Assembly: GCF_963678635.1 (NCBI RefSeq)
Contig: NC_087062.1
Span: forward strand, 12,010,670-12,074,669
DNA from: Symsagittifera roscoffensis
Lineage: Eukaryota > Xenacoelomorpha > Acoela > Convolutidae
DNA length: 64,000 nt
Reading direction: 5' to 3'
Below, piece after piece: positions 22,279 through 32,456 of this stretch; the first letter of the stretch is position 1, and every line of letters begins with the position of its first letter. A program made the translations under genes and the position numbers. The notes beneath the pieces were generated by a model. It saw only the letters and a list, made by a program, of their open reading frames with translations, had not been told where the DNA came from and searched no databases.

Positions 22279-25200
22279 TTACTCTAGCACACTGTTTAGT
22301 GACTGCTGCGACTGGAAATCCGAACCAAGCCTCCGGTGGCGACTCTGTGTCGGGGTTAGCGGTAGCTGCGACGCCGAAGTCTGCCTCAAACCCAGTCCTA
22401 TTTGCCTGCATTCTTGAGCTTGTCTGTACAGATTAACTGCTTCGTCTAACTCGTTCATTTCAAACTTCAGCAATGCCATATTGTTCAACGTATCGCTAAC
22501 TTTGACATCATAAGGTCCCAAGGCAGCTTTAAACGCATGTAACGCTTTTTCAAACAGAGGCAAAGCATCTTTGAATTGCTTCATTTCGCAGTAAATACTA
22601 GCCATATTAGCGTAATTAGTAGCCACGAATTGATGATTACCTCCATGTGTTTCAATATTCAAAGTGACAAGATCCTTCAATAACTCAAGTGCCTTTTCTC
22701 TGCTCCCTGACTTTCTATATGCAATAACCAACCACTGCAAACTAGTCATTAACAAATTCTTGTTAAACATCGGCTGTTTACGGATCGCTACAGCTCTTTC
22801 GAAATAATCCACACTTTTGTTGTAATCTTTTCGTTCAAAGTAGAGGCCTCCCAAATTGAACAAGGATTGAGAACAGTCTGCATGTTTTTCCCCGAGGAGT
22901 TTTTCTCTGATGGCCAATGATGCTTTAAAAGACGTTTCTGCGTCTTCGAAGTTTCCTTGATAGAACATAAGCACTGCGTATTCATTCAAGTGATTTGCCT
23001 TCGCTACAGAATCCGGGGTTGACTCTGCTAGAGTCGAGGCACTGAAAGGTTCCGAGGATCCGTTTTCTAGAAACTCTTGTATGATTGTCATCGATCTCAG
23101 ATAGGAGAGCTTCTTGAAGTTCGATTCGAACTGTTTGACCTTTCCTAACCTCTGGTAAATGAGCTCAAGTAACTCACAATTCTGAACGAATTGCATGTAA
23201 TTTAAGTTAGGAGTATCATTTGACGTAGGCGTCGAGGATTGCAACACATCAATTGACTGCTTCAGAAGTGTTTCCGCAACGTCAATTTTGTCCCATTTAA
23301 AGTGCAAAAGCGCGTTCAAATAAAGAGTTTTCGAACAAGATGGGTGGTCAGGTTCTAAATTCAACTCTCGGATCTCAAGACTCCGTTCATATAGATACGC
23401 TGATTTCGAAAAATTGCTCAAATTTGCATTGAACACAGCAAATGATTCTATCGCATCAAGAAGATACTCCACATTATTACGATCAGATTTTTGCTCCAAT
23501 TGTGACAGCTCATTTGAAAACTCATCCGTGATTGATTCTTTTCCGATTTTTAATTTTGCAAACACTTCCATAATCACTGCTGTTAAGTCGAACTTGAATA
23601 GATGCATGAACACTACTACACGGCATACAAAACTTTTCAACCGATCGAGATATTTTTCGTCACTGGTAAGAATAATTAGACATTCTATAATAACTTCCAA
23701 TGGTAAATGATCACTCAACTGAAACGGGCTTTCCAATCCAATCAAAAATTTATTCGGGAACTCTTTGACTAAGCTTGCATCTTTTTCCTGCATTCTTGAA
23801 ATAACCAAACGCTTCAGAAAGGGCGAAGAAATTATCAAATTTCCCAAACGCACAGACACAATTTTAGAAATATGCAACTTTTCTAGCATAAACCGCAGAA
23901 GCTTGATGTCATGTTGAGTAAGTGAGGGATGAAACTGGCGCCACATCTCAATGATACAATAGGATGACAAGCCTTGTGCCGCCTGTGTTATGAAATAGAG
24001 TACCTTATAAACATTGCCTACATTGTTATTGGCTAGGTGAGCAACAGTCGATATCAGAGCTTTGCATGTCACTTCTTTGCCTAAATTCGGACTATTGGAA
24101 ACTTTCGTGACGATACTTGGAGGTATGTGCGATAAATCCACCTTCGTCAGGAGTTTCGCGAAGAAAGGCGAATTGATTCCCAGTTCAGATACTTTCTTTT
24201 TCTGCGCCTCGTTCAAGTGGGAAGTGTATATGGCAGCTTGGGGTTTGATGTTGATACTAGTCATGGAAGCCCATGCGACCGGGCAGGTATTGTTGTCAAC
24301 TGATAAAATCACTCGAACATCGGGAGGCAAGGGATCTTGCACCCATTCTAGAACTTTCTCACAATCTGACAATCTATCCGCAGAGTCAATACAAATAACC
24401 AGCAAAGAAGTCCCAGATGACAAATTGTTAGCAGAGGCTTCTTGAGTTCCAACTTTCTGCCTGGGAAATGTTTCCAGAAGTTGTGAAAAACTGTCAAAAT
24501 TAGTGTTTTGCTTTGAATTCGAGCCAACAAAACTCCCCGTAGAACTCAAACTGGCGATGAATCGTCGCATCATTGTGCCACCATCTTGAGAACACAGTGT
24601 CGTATCTACAAAATGATAAAGGATTTTGTTCGCGGGATTGCTGTTTTTGTGCTTTCGCAAAAAATGAGCCACAACAGTTGATTTTCCGCATCCAGGGTCG
24701 CTTTTAACAATAAGCGGAGGAACATAACCATCTTTTATGATGTGCCTATTGATGCAAAACACATACTGATCAATGCTTGACATTTGTTGGGATGTCGGGA
24801 GGTTTTCCAGGATCGACGAAAAAGCATCTTTTTGATATAATAAGCCTCGCATATCACGATAGCAAGAGCACTCTCCTAACACACCATCTGAGAACTGATT
24901 TTTAATGAACTGGTCAATCGATTCATTGACAAGATCAACCAATGGCTCCATTTGTTGGTAGTTTTCAATAAATAAACAATATTGACTCTCGTTTGAGTTG
25001 ATTTTCGACAACAACTTTTTCAGTCTTGCCATGCTTCCATTTATACAACTTTGCTCTGTCTGTTTGAAACAGAACAATGCTTTCAAAGTTGAACTAGATT
25101 TCATCACATTAACCAGATTCTGCAGTGCTTTATAATCTGCCTCCGCTATCTTGCTTTCTAGAAAAATCACAAAGACGTTTGCAGTTGACATAAGCGGCTG

Positions 25201-26274
25201 CAAATTCTCCGGAGCCAAAAGTTTCGAAGAACAGTTCATTTTCAGACCATGATTTTCCAATAGGTTTTCCTCATATTTTGAGCACCACGCATCCATAAAT
25301 AGATCAACATCGTCTTCTAATTGTTGTTCAAAGTAGCCAAAGACAAATTCCAACGAGGACCAAACATGGGTCGTAGTTCCAGGCCAGTATGAAAATACCG
25401 GAGGTGTTGGAACCGCATGTTTCACACTAGCTTCGAACTTGAAAGTCTCGACGTGTGAGGCTCTACTTCTGTTTGCAGATGCAGGTGCGCTTGTTGCCAG
25501 ACTAACTGAGCTTGGTGACATTAAGTCTAAATGGAGGTCAGGATCCCGTGCCGAAGCAGGAACTACTTGGGTTCCCACAATCTGATCTACATTTCGTTGC
25601 GGTGAGTTGCTACTTGTATCACTGTTTCCATGCTCTGATTCGTTTCTTCCCGCATTATTGTTGTTTTGTACAGCCGTTGGTGAGCTCAGCGAGTAGTTCT
25701 GTAAGGGTTCCGATTCCTGCAGTTGTCTCAACTGTGTTAGAATGTTGTTTCTGTCGTCTTCGAATGCTCTTGCACGTTCCAAAGCCTGAGCTTCATTTTC
25801 CAAAGCTGACTCCCGCTCATTGCGTAATCTGGTACATGTTTTCTGTAACGCCTGGACTTCGCCTCTCAACCTTTTGTTCTCACTTTCTAGTTTCTTTTCA
25901 CGTCTCTGCATATCTGATATCTCATTTTGTTTGCTCAATTTAAAGTTTTCGAATTCTCGTCTTAGTTTCTCAAGCTCAACATTGCTGTCCAGATCAAACC
26001 CGCTTTCGTTTGAAAGAACAGATCTTAATGATGCGCCCATGTTTTTCTTTTTCTGAAAACTAGATCCGCTTTGTCCATATTGGGTAAACGAATTACTCAA
26101 TGATTGCACTGAGGTTGTTGGGTTACTCTGGTTTCTGTTTTTGCCCAGCTTTTTCCGGGGTTTGAACTCTACAGGGATTTGCTGTTCGATGGCACGCGAG
26201 GAGTTGATAAGGTTTCTTCTTCTGAACTGACTATCTTCAGGGTCATCCTTCAGAAGGGATCCCCCGACACCCAT
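22279..26274 (-). CDS. NPHP3: Nephrocystin-3, single exon
   Basis: The 1331-residue protein matches nephrocystin-3 (human about 1330). It acts in the inversin compartment of the primary cilium with inversin and NEK8. It starts MG, the N-myristoylation signal used for ciliary delivery of the family, followed by the conserved IPVEFKPRKKL motif. Residues about 100-200 form a coiled coil (ELEKLRREFENFKLSKQ, RREKKLESENKRLRGEVQAL). A P-loop NTPase follows: Walker A SDPGCGKST at about residue 525 and Walker B-like LLVICIDSADRL at about 628. TPR repeats fill about 960-1300, for example YQGNFEDAETSFKASLAIREKLLG and ERKDYNKSVDYFERAVAIRK. The vertebrate gene has more than twenty exons. Here nothing interrupts the frame. 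Confidence 0.93.
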   Translation of the reverse strand: MGVGGSLLKDDPEDSQFRRRNLINSSRAIEQQIPVEFKPRKKLGKNRNQSNPTTSVQSLSNSFTQYGQSGSSFQKKKNMGASLRSVLSNESGFDLDSNVELEKLRREFENFKLSKQNEISDMQRREKKLESENKRLRGEVQALQKTCTRLRNERESALENEAQALERARAFEDDRNNILTQLRQLQESEPLQNYSLSSPTAVQNNNNAGRNESEHGNSDTSSNSPQRNVDQIVGTQVVPASARDPDLHLDLMSPSSVSLATSAPASANRSRASHVETFKFEASVKHAVPTPPVFSYWPGTTTHVWSSLEFVFGYFEQQLEDDVDLFMDAWCSKYEENLLENHGLKMNCSSKLLAPENLQPLMSTANVFVIFLESKIAEADYKALQNLVNVMKSSSTLKALFCFKQTEQSCINGSMARLKKLLSKINSNESQYCLFIENYQQMEPLVDLVNESIDQFIKNQFSDGVLGECSCYRDMRGLLYQKDAFSSILENLPTSQQMSSIDQYVFCINRHIIKDGYVPPLIVKSDPGCGKSTVVAHFLRKHKNSNPANKILYHFVDTTLCSQDGGTMMRRFIASLSSTGSFVGSNSKQNTNFDSFSQLLETFPRQKVGTQEASANNLSSGTSLLVICIDSADRLSDCEKVLEWVQDPLPPDVRVILSVDNNTCPVAWASMTSINIKPQAAIYTSHLNEAQKKKVSELGINSPFFAKLLTKVDLSHIPPSIVTKVSNSPNLGKEVTCKALISTVAHLANNNVGNVYKVLYFITQAAQGLSSYCIIEMWRQFHPSLTQHDIKLLRFMLEKLHISKIVSVRLGNLIISSPFLKRLVISRMQEKDASLVKEFPNKFLIGLESPFQLSDHLPLEVIIECLIILTSDEKYLDRLKSFVCRVVVFMHLFKFDLTAVIMEVFAKLKIGKESITDEFSNELSQLEQKSDRNNVEYLLDAIESFAVFNANLSNFSKSAYLYERSLEIRELNLEPDHPSCSKTLYLNALLHFKWDKIDVAETLLKQSIDVLQSSTPTSNDTPNLNYMQFVQNCELLELIYQRLGKVKQFESNFKKLSYLRSMTIIQEFLENGSSEPFSASTLAESTPDSVAKANHLNEYAVLMFYQGNFEDAETSFKASLAIREKLLGEKHADCSQSLFNLGGLYFERKDYNKSVDYFERAVAIRKQPMFNKNLLMTSLQWLVIAYRKSGSREKALELLKDLVTLNIETHGGNHQFVATNYANMASIYCEMKQFKDALPLFEKALHAFKAALGPYDVKVSDTLNNMALLKFEMNELDEAVNLYRQAQECRQIGLGLRQTSASQLPLTPTQSRHRRLGSDFQSQQSLNSVLE

Positions 26275-26582
26275 GTCTAGTGACGGTGCAGATTAATTAC
26301 CGGTCCACTCGTTTTATTAGAAATAAAATCTACATTGCATCGAATTTTCTGAAATTTGTGAAAAATAAATAAATCTTAAGAACACAGGCATCATAAGGCA
26401 TGAAAATTGGATTATAGCGTTTATGGAGGGGGGGTTGCTTTAGATCCCCTTTTAAGTCCGCCCTGTATCTATTACCGCTAACGGCTTATACGCTGAGTTT
26501 CTAAAGGAAACAAAAAAAAACAGACAACAGCGCTCAAAAATCCTTTATCCGCTATTTCATCAGGATTTTTCAAAAACATGCA
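26275..26582. other. Gap between MRPL9 and nephrocystin-3 genes
   Basis: This 308-bp gap separates two minus-strand genes head to tail and must hold the nephrocystin-3 promoter. It is AT-rich with a G run at about 26425-26432. I looked for an RFX X-box (GTNRCC-RGYAAC), common before ciliary genes, and found no convincing match. The gap is wider than the spacing usual in animal operons. Confidence 0.5.
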
Positions 26583-27191
26583 TCACTTTGATTCTTTATT
26601 TGCCAACTTCACTCTAAGTGGTAAAACATGCGTTTCATTGAGAACAATATCAACTTCATAAATTCCGGGCTCTGAAAATCCACCCAATTCGTTCTTGATC
26701 TTGACAGCATGTGAATTAACAACCAAATTATGTTTCAGTTTCAGCATTAATGATATGAATTGTGAATTGACCAGAACTTTTTCTTCGGTTGTCGGCGAAA
26801 CTTCAACCTGCAAATCTAAAGTCAAGTCTTTGAGAAAACTCATTATGTCTAAAACTGAACTCGTAGCTCCATCTCTTAGAAAGACTCCATTTCTGTAATT
26901 ATCCGCAACTTTGTACCAATTCTGATTAAATTGCGACGAATAAACTGCCAACTTTTGAGGAACGAGTTCTCTTCTGAACTTCTCTCGATCTACAAATCGC
27001 ATTTCACCCCTGTAAGCAAAGCCTGGGATATCCTGGACGAAAATAGCCTCAATGTCAGGTCTCTTTTTATCGTGGGTGCATTCAACAACATCATATACAA
27101 AGTTCTCTGGTTCTAATTCGACTGGCTTTCCATCTTGCGATGCTCGAGGAGGGTAGCGTCTCTTTAGGATCCAGGAAGTCCGACGAAACAT
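26583..27191 (-). CDS. MRPL9: Mitochondrial ribosomal protein bL9m, single exon
   Basis: The 202-residue protein resembles the mitochondrial L9 family, a large-subunit component of the mitoribosome. The diagnostic stretch is at residues about 45-90: IEAIFVQDIPGFAYRGEMRF, then KFRRELVPQKLAVYSS, matching the L9 N-domain pattern in which a vG.rGd loop is followed by aRN.LlPqglA.yas. The N terminus (MFRRTSWILKRRYPP) is basic and lacks acids, as expected for mitochondrial import. The C-terminal half (PGIYEVDIVLNETHVLPLRV) fits the family only loosely. It is shorter than the human protein (267). An AATAAA lies inside the last codons (about 26592-26597 reversed), so the 3' UTR may be extremely short. 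Confidence 0.75.
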   Translation of the reverse strand: MFRRTSWILKRRYPPRASQDGKPVELEPENFVYDVVECTHDKKRPDIEAIFVQDIPGFAYRGEMRFVDREKFRRELVPQKLAVYSSQFNQNWYKVADNYRNGVFLRDGATSSVLDIMSFLKDLTLDLQVEVSPTTEEKVLVNSQFISLMLKLKHNLVVNSHAVKIKNELGGFSEPGIYEVDIVLNETHVLPLRVKLANKESK

Positions 27192-27544
27192 CTAAAGAAG
27201 CAATACAATTTCAACCCAGACAAGCAAACAACCTTCCTGGCCGTATGATTTAGTAAAAACCAGATTCAGAATATTGGTGTATTCGATAAATGCAAAAACA
27301 TCACCCTCATCCTCAATACCAAGTTATCTTATGGATGCTCATAAATACGCAGCAATTTCATCGATTCTTCGACCAAATAAATCTCATTGATTATTTTTTC
27401 TTGCCAATTAGTTGCATTTGTCTTACACAGAGCACAGAGGAGGTGAAGCTTCGTTCGCTAACACGAGCCAGAACACGATAAAAAGCACCACTATAAAGTG
27501 CAATAAGAAAAAATAGAAATGAGCCTCGAATTAGTTAAAAAAAA
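27192..27544. other. Upstream region of MRPL9, non-coding
   Basis: The MRPL9 promoter should lie here. I see no other gene and no diagnostic promoter motif. Confidence 0.45.
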
Positions 27545-27638
27545 AAAACTATGTCTCAGATTCGATCTTCGTCCTACTGCGACCTTGAGATTATGCTTCT
27601 AAAGCACTAACCACTCCGCACATTAGGTCAAAAACACT
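27545..27638 (-). repeat. tRNA-like fragment (SINE head)
   Basis: On the minus strand the text contains a D-arm or A-box-like GGAGTGGTTAGTGC followed about 45 nt later by AGATCGAATCT in the B-box position. The spacing is about that of a tRNA. The B box deviates from GGTTCGANTCC and the acceptor does not close, so I do not call a tRNA gene. A tRNA-derived SINE head is likely. Confidence 0.45.
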
Positions 27639-27639
27639 A

Positions 27640-28030
27640 AAATAAAAGGCTAATAAAATTTAAAATTGCAAGAGAGATTCAAAACACCAAAAGCAGCTAT
27701 ACTGAAAATTGCGAACAAAAAAATCAAAAATCAATTCTACGATGCGGCAACTAAGCTGACAAAACTAAAGATAAACTATAGGGCGACATTTTTACGAAAG
27801 GAAATTTGAAAAAAAATTCCTGATCAGATTTAAACCCTCGACCTTGGGCATCCCAGGCGTTTTCTTCACCTTCAGGCTAAGTGTCGGACCCTCATAGAAG
27901 TTTGAATGCATTATGGACCAAGATACAATTGATTCAAGTGACTCCGTTAAACTAGTTGTTAACCCGAAAAAAAAATGTATACTCCGATTAGATAACGCTT
28001 GCCAATCACAGGCGTAAAAAATTTTAAAAT
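27640..28030 (-). repeat. Dispersed repeat with tRNA-like core, second copy
   Basis: It aligns in order with 17400-17850. Shared parts are the GCAACTAAGCTGACAAAACT block (about 27748-27768), a tRNA-like core with CCTGATCAGATTTAAACCCTCGACCTTGGGCATCCCAGGCG on the plus strand (about 27820-27860), and the terminal GCTTGCCAATCACAGGCGTAAAAAA stem (about 27998-28022). Confidence 0.5.
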
Positions 28031-28427
28031 TGGCCCAATGATATGATTAAATTTTTTTCAGCTGAATTTTTGCTGAAAAAATGTGAGACGTTTTCCTTAT
28101 AACGTGAAAAAGCTTGAGAACTAAGCACTAAAAATTCAACATAAATAAACTGTTTAAAAAGCTACTATTTTGCCATCTCTATCCCCGAAAAAAGCTGATG
28201 TCCATAGATAGGGCCAAAGAATAGATCGAAAACTGATTTTAAATTAAAAGATGAATAAATCGAACTATAGCTACAAGATAATTAAAGGCAATTAAACAAC
28301 TCAAACACTTCTGTCAACCTCGTTAAAAAACCTTCTGAAAAACACATTTATCCTGAAAAAGTACCAGCATTTTAAAAATAAGGTTTTTAAAATGTTGTTA
28401 ATTTGTTTTCAAAATATTGGTACTTAG
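28031..28427. other. AT-rich non-coding DNA
   Basis: I see nothing in this stretch beyond AT-rich sequence with A runs. Confidence 0.5.
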
Positions 28428-29550
28428 TTGATACTTGGTTTCCAAACAAAATTCAGGAGCTTGGCGTTTACCCGCGGGCTTATAAAAGAGGTTTCGCCCA
28501 AAAATGATGATCCAAAAACTCAAAATTTACCAATCAACTTTACTTTTATTATGGAACCAAAGAAACTGTACGATAATCAAGAATATTCGGGTTTATCAAG
28601 GAAACTTAGATTGCTTGCAAAAAACAAAAATCAAAATCAACGAAAAAAAATTAAAATTCAAAAAACTTGACAAAAAAATTTTCAAATTGAAAAAAAGATT
28701 TTTCAAATAAAGCTTGATTTTTGTATGCGTTTGAAACTGACTATGTTTTCATTTACAAAGACAGCCCACCAGGAATCATACATTTATTTAATCGACAAAA
28801 AAAAACATTTTTAGTACGTAAAACAAACCAGTCTAATTACCGAATTCGGATTTTCAAAATATTGAACATGCCAGCAATTTCATGTGTCAGCAATTAAACT
28901 TGTTAGAATAAGCTTATCTGCAAACCCAATTTTAACGACAAAAGTCTTTTACGATATTGCCATACACTTAATCTTTCAATTTGAACAAAATAAAATTACA
29001 ATTTGAGCGACATAAATTCTGCCAGCAATCATCCGAAAACTTATATTTTATTAACAATTACGTGATTCAAGCTAAATTTTGAATGTTTTTAGATCGGAGA
29101 AATACCCTAGACACAGAGGCAAAGCAGGGCTTCGCACCCCTTGCGATACAAAATTAAACACAAAACTTCGAAAGACAATCTGGCTCGTATGAAAAGACAT
29201 GCAATTAAAATTGTCGGCTGAAAAATGGAAACATTTTAAGGATTCTCATTATGATCAATCCCCTCAAACATAAAAAGACTCAGTCTATACGACTCTATTC
29301 ATTTGTTTCTGATAATTTGTAGGTGGAAAGGATAAAAAAAGAGGCTTCCCAAAAAATTATGATCCAAAAACTCAAAATTTACCAATCAACTTCGCAAAAA
29401 ATTATGGAACCAAAGAAATTGTACGACAATCAAGAATATTCGGGTTTATCAAGGAAAAATTGATTGCTTGCAAAAAACAAAAACCAAAATCAACGAAAAA
29501 AAAATAAAATTAAAAAAACTTGACAAAAAAATTTTTTCAAACAAGTACCA
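28428..29550. repeat. Direct repeat pair of about 210 bp, 860 bp apart
   Basis: The segments about 28486-28690 and 29340-29540 are about 90% alike: ATGATCCAAAAACTCAAAATTTACCAATCAACTT, ATTATGGAACCAAAGAAA, CAAGAATATTCGGGTTTATCAAGGAAA and TTGCTTGCAAAAAACAAAAA occur in order in both. The open frames across the first copy are not conserved in the second and look fortuitous. Between the copies lies AT-rich DNA, with a short segment at about 29100-29150 resembling 17045-17085. Confidence 0.8.
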
Positions 29551-30332
29551 CAAAAAATAATTTGCAGAAAATCAATAAAACTCCGAAAGATTAACGAACT
29601 AACTCAATTACATCAATCTTGTCAAATATTAAAATCGTACGCAACGGCAAGAGCTGAGCCACAACATAAAAATTTTACAATTTAGAAAAAGACGCACGTT
29701 GAATAAAAAAGAGCAAAAAAAATCAAAACTTTCAAAACATTACTGCCAGAAACAACCACAAACTTGAATCTCGTGCAGCGCCTGCCAGATATCTTCGTTG
29801 ATAAACTAGTCAAGTCAAAAAACTTTTCAGACATTTATTTTAATTTTTTTTTACATTAAAACGATACGCTGTACTATCACCTTGAATTTGAAATCGCTAA
29901 ATAGCGACGAGTCTACTTTATGGTATGTCAACTTTTTGGCACGTAACCGGCTAAAACATTCACCAAGATGCATTGTCTAAAAGTGTCTCAAAATAATTAA
30001 AAAAAAACACTCCATTAAAAAAATTTTGAGACAGTTTTTTTTTATTACTGATACGTACTTACCCTCAAGTTTTGATGCTGAACAGAAAAGAATCGGAAAC
30101 ACTGTGGTTTTAGGATGTCCATAAGTCGACTGAAACTACATTTTTGAATCGGTTTAAAATAATTTAAAATGGTGAAGAAGTGTACGAGAACCCGTAAGCA
30201 TTCTGATATAAAGTTGCAAAAAGTTCGGACAGACAGAAATAATTAACAAGAGCAATCTGCGAACTTTGAGCAGTTTTTGCATGCAAATTTAAATTTTGAG
30301 GTGAAATTGAATCATATTTTCCGTCTGGAAAA
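29551..30332. other. AT-rich non-coding DNA left of element B
   Basis: No gene is recognised. This is the flank of the nested transposon complex. The five bases before the element B start are GAAAA, which would be expected again after the element's 3' LTR outside the window. Confidence 0.45.
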
Positions 30333-30388
30333 TGTGACAGTCGGTCATGTTTGGAAGTTTGACATTGAGAAAACGTTAAGTCTGGATT
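30333..30388 (+). repeat. First 56 bp of the 5' LTR of element B, cut by a LINE
   Basis: TGTGACAGTCGGTCATGTTTGGAAGTTTGAC matches the LTR start of elements 1 and A (TGTGCCAGTCGGTSATATTTGGAAGTTTGAC), and the similarity continues to about 30388 (AACGTTAAGTCTGGATT). The next LTR position is found at about 54869, in the same orientation, so the two pieces are one LTR split by an insertion. Confidence 0.75.
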
Positions 30389-31066
30389 CACCACAAACCA
30401 CTACTAGAAATCAGTCGGCTTTTTATTGCTCTTTTTTTCACTATTTTCGCCTTTGATCTTTCTGATCTTCAGACACTAAATGAAAATTCTCTAAAAACAA
30501 AAAAAAACAGTCGTTTAGATAGAGATTAGTCTGAACTAGAAAATTTATTCGAATTAAAACAAAACATCCGTTCATAATATTATCAAACCCTAAATTTGGA
30601 AAATTCCATACATGCTTTATTCAAAAATCTGTATTAAAAAAACTGAACTTGGCAAAAGAAAAAGACAGTTACAGAAAAACAATTTAGAAAAAAAAAGAAA
30701 TTTATAGCTATTCCACAGAAAATGAAAACTGTTATGCAGAAAAATTATTCAGCAGAAAAAGAAAATTATTTAGCAGAAAAAAGTTATTTTTAGCAGAACA
30801 TATTTATCAGCAGAAAAACAGGAAATCATTGCTTGATCGAATCAGACGAGCGAACATAATAAATTTGGGAAAGGAAAAAAGAAACTTATATTTGCAGTAG
30901 AAAGTTATTCAGCAGAAAAAGGACGTTGATTTGCAGAAAAAGAAAGTTATCTCAGCACTAAAATTAAATTATTTAGCAGAAATACAGGATCAGAAGTCAT
31001 TATCAAATACTGTCCCTCCAGTTACCAGTCATTTGCATCCATTTTAAACATGTCAAGCAAAAAGCT
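30389..31066 (+). mobile_element. 5' part of a CR1-like LINE (5' UTR and first codons of ORF1)
   Basis: This is the 5' end of the LINE that resumes at 50526. The AT-rich leader contains an irregular tandem of about 20 bp, AGCAGAAAAAGAAAATTATTT-like, at about 30660-30990. ORF1 starts at ATG 31050 (A at -3) and runs M-S-S-K-K before element A interrupts it. Joining 31066 to 50530 keeps the frame (…K-K-L-S-Q-E-E-F…), which is strong evidence for the split. Confidence 0.8.
31063..31066. repeat. Target-site duplication AGCT, left copy, of element A
   Basis: AGCT at 31063-31066 and 50526-50529 bracket element A exactly when the LTR is taken as TGTGCC…GTTAC. Removing the element and one AGCT restores an open frame across the LINE ORF1. 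Confidence 0.85.
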
Positions 31067-31972
31067 GTAACATTCGTCTACTGCAGTCACACACGAGGCT
31101 TAAGAAAAATAGGCCCTATAACCATTGGCTCAAGAGTCAGGTAAACTATCTCTTGTGTTTTTCTACCTCAAATCAGTCGGAGCCAATTCGGTTCGTCTGT
31201 GACATGAGACCACGACCCGTTACAGCTTAAAGGCTACTACCAAAATATCCCCCCACTCTAGAATTAATAACGTCCCCATACTTAGGTCTCTAGATACCCA
31301 AAATACATGAACGCCGTTAAAAACCGGTCGGAACAATCCGTTAAGTTACTTTTTATTAGACAGTGGAACTTTGATCCATTTCAGATGGATCAACCTAAAA
31401 CTCGCCTTACCTCAACATAACAATTATAAAACACACTCTAGAAATTTGAATTGGTACTCACATTGTAGCACGCTCAAGAACTGGGAGTAATTAAGTCGGT
31501 GAGCAACTCAAGAATTAAATAGTGTAACTAAATGAGTTTAATGTTTGCTAGTTTCAACAACAGGAATAAGTTTGTACTCTAGAATGCAGTTTTATGTGGA
31601 CCATTGGGACACTCAAGCTGTCCACCTTTCCACCGAAGGTTCACTCTGGTCCAGTTTAGAATAATACTCCAGTCAAGTCACAATAATCCAGTTCGTGGGA
31701 ATACACTTGTCTCTGTTTCGAATGGGACAGCTCTACTCTAGATTATTACTGTGACGGAAATTGCGAATAGCAATTTCCTAGCGATTTTTCTTGCAACTTT
31801 CCCGCGATTGTTACTCGATTGTTCTGATTTCTCTTTTTCGGTTTTCAGTTATCGCGAGAAAATCGTACATGACAGGCTCCACTCGAATTTTTGAAAAATT
31901 AAATTTCACTCCAAAATCAAGTGTTTTTTGCTTCTCTCAAGGTCAAACTTCCAAATATGACCGACTGGCACA
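31067..31972 (-). repeat. 3' LTR of element A
   Basis: 906 bp, reading TGTGCCAGTCGG…GTTAC on the minus strand. Compared with the 5' LTR it has 22 additional bases at about 31263-31284 (ATTAATAACGTCCCCATACTTAGG region), also present in the element 1 LTR in related form, so the 5' LTR carries a deletion. It contains AATAAA in sense context TCTAATAAAAAGTAACTTAAC. Confidence 0.93.
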
Positions 31973-32456
31973 TACTCCCCGGACTCGAGATCGATGTCCT
32001 CATCGCGTGCTGTCGTCTGCCAGTGAGTCCCCGAAAACCGAGTGTTGCTCAAGGTACAGTGCCAGTGGTCATTTACAGAAGTTTGCAGCAGACTTAAGCT
32101 TATCTACACCCCAAAATTCACGGCCATGTAAAATTTTCACACTATCGCCGAACAGCAATCAAAATCTGCACACACCTGCACCTATGAATTCTCGCTTTTC
32201 AAGCCAATTATTTAAAATTTCTTTTGTCCCATTCAATTAGGAAATTGTCATGCAGCATTTTGATTTATATAATAGATATAGCATATTAATAACAATATCT
32301 GTTTCGTTAAAATTTCTTTTTCGTGAACCCAGGCTTCACCCGGATCCACACTCAAGCCCCCCTTCCCTCTCAAGACTCAAGATCCATTCGAACCATCCAC
32401 TCATCTCGCACTCTTCGCCTTGGAGGTGCTGCACCCTGAAGTACTAGATAGTTCTT
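31973..32456 (-). other. 3' UTR and polypurine tract of element A
   Basis: It lies between the ORF3 stop and the LTR. The minus strand ends CCGGGGAGTA next to the LTR start, a short plus-strand primer candidate. The block at about 32000-32130 is homologous to 2520-2700 of element 1. Confidence 0.7.

Noticed and set aside
26275-26582. An RFX X-box upstream of nephrocystin-3.
   Set aside because: No match to GTNRCC-N0-3-RGYAAC good enough to report.
22279-27191. An operon of nephrocystin-3 and MRPL9.
   Set aside because: Same strand, but the 308-bp gap is long and I see no trans-splice evidence in the sequence alone.
28428-28710. A lysine/asparagine-rich protein.
   Set aside because: The frame is not preserved in the near-identical repeat at 29340-29540, and the composition is that of AT-rich non-coding DNA.
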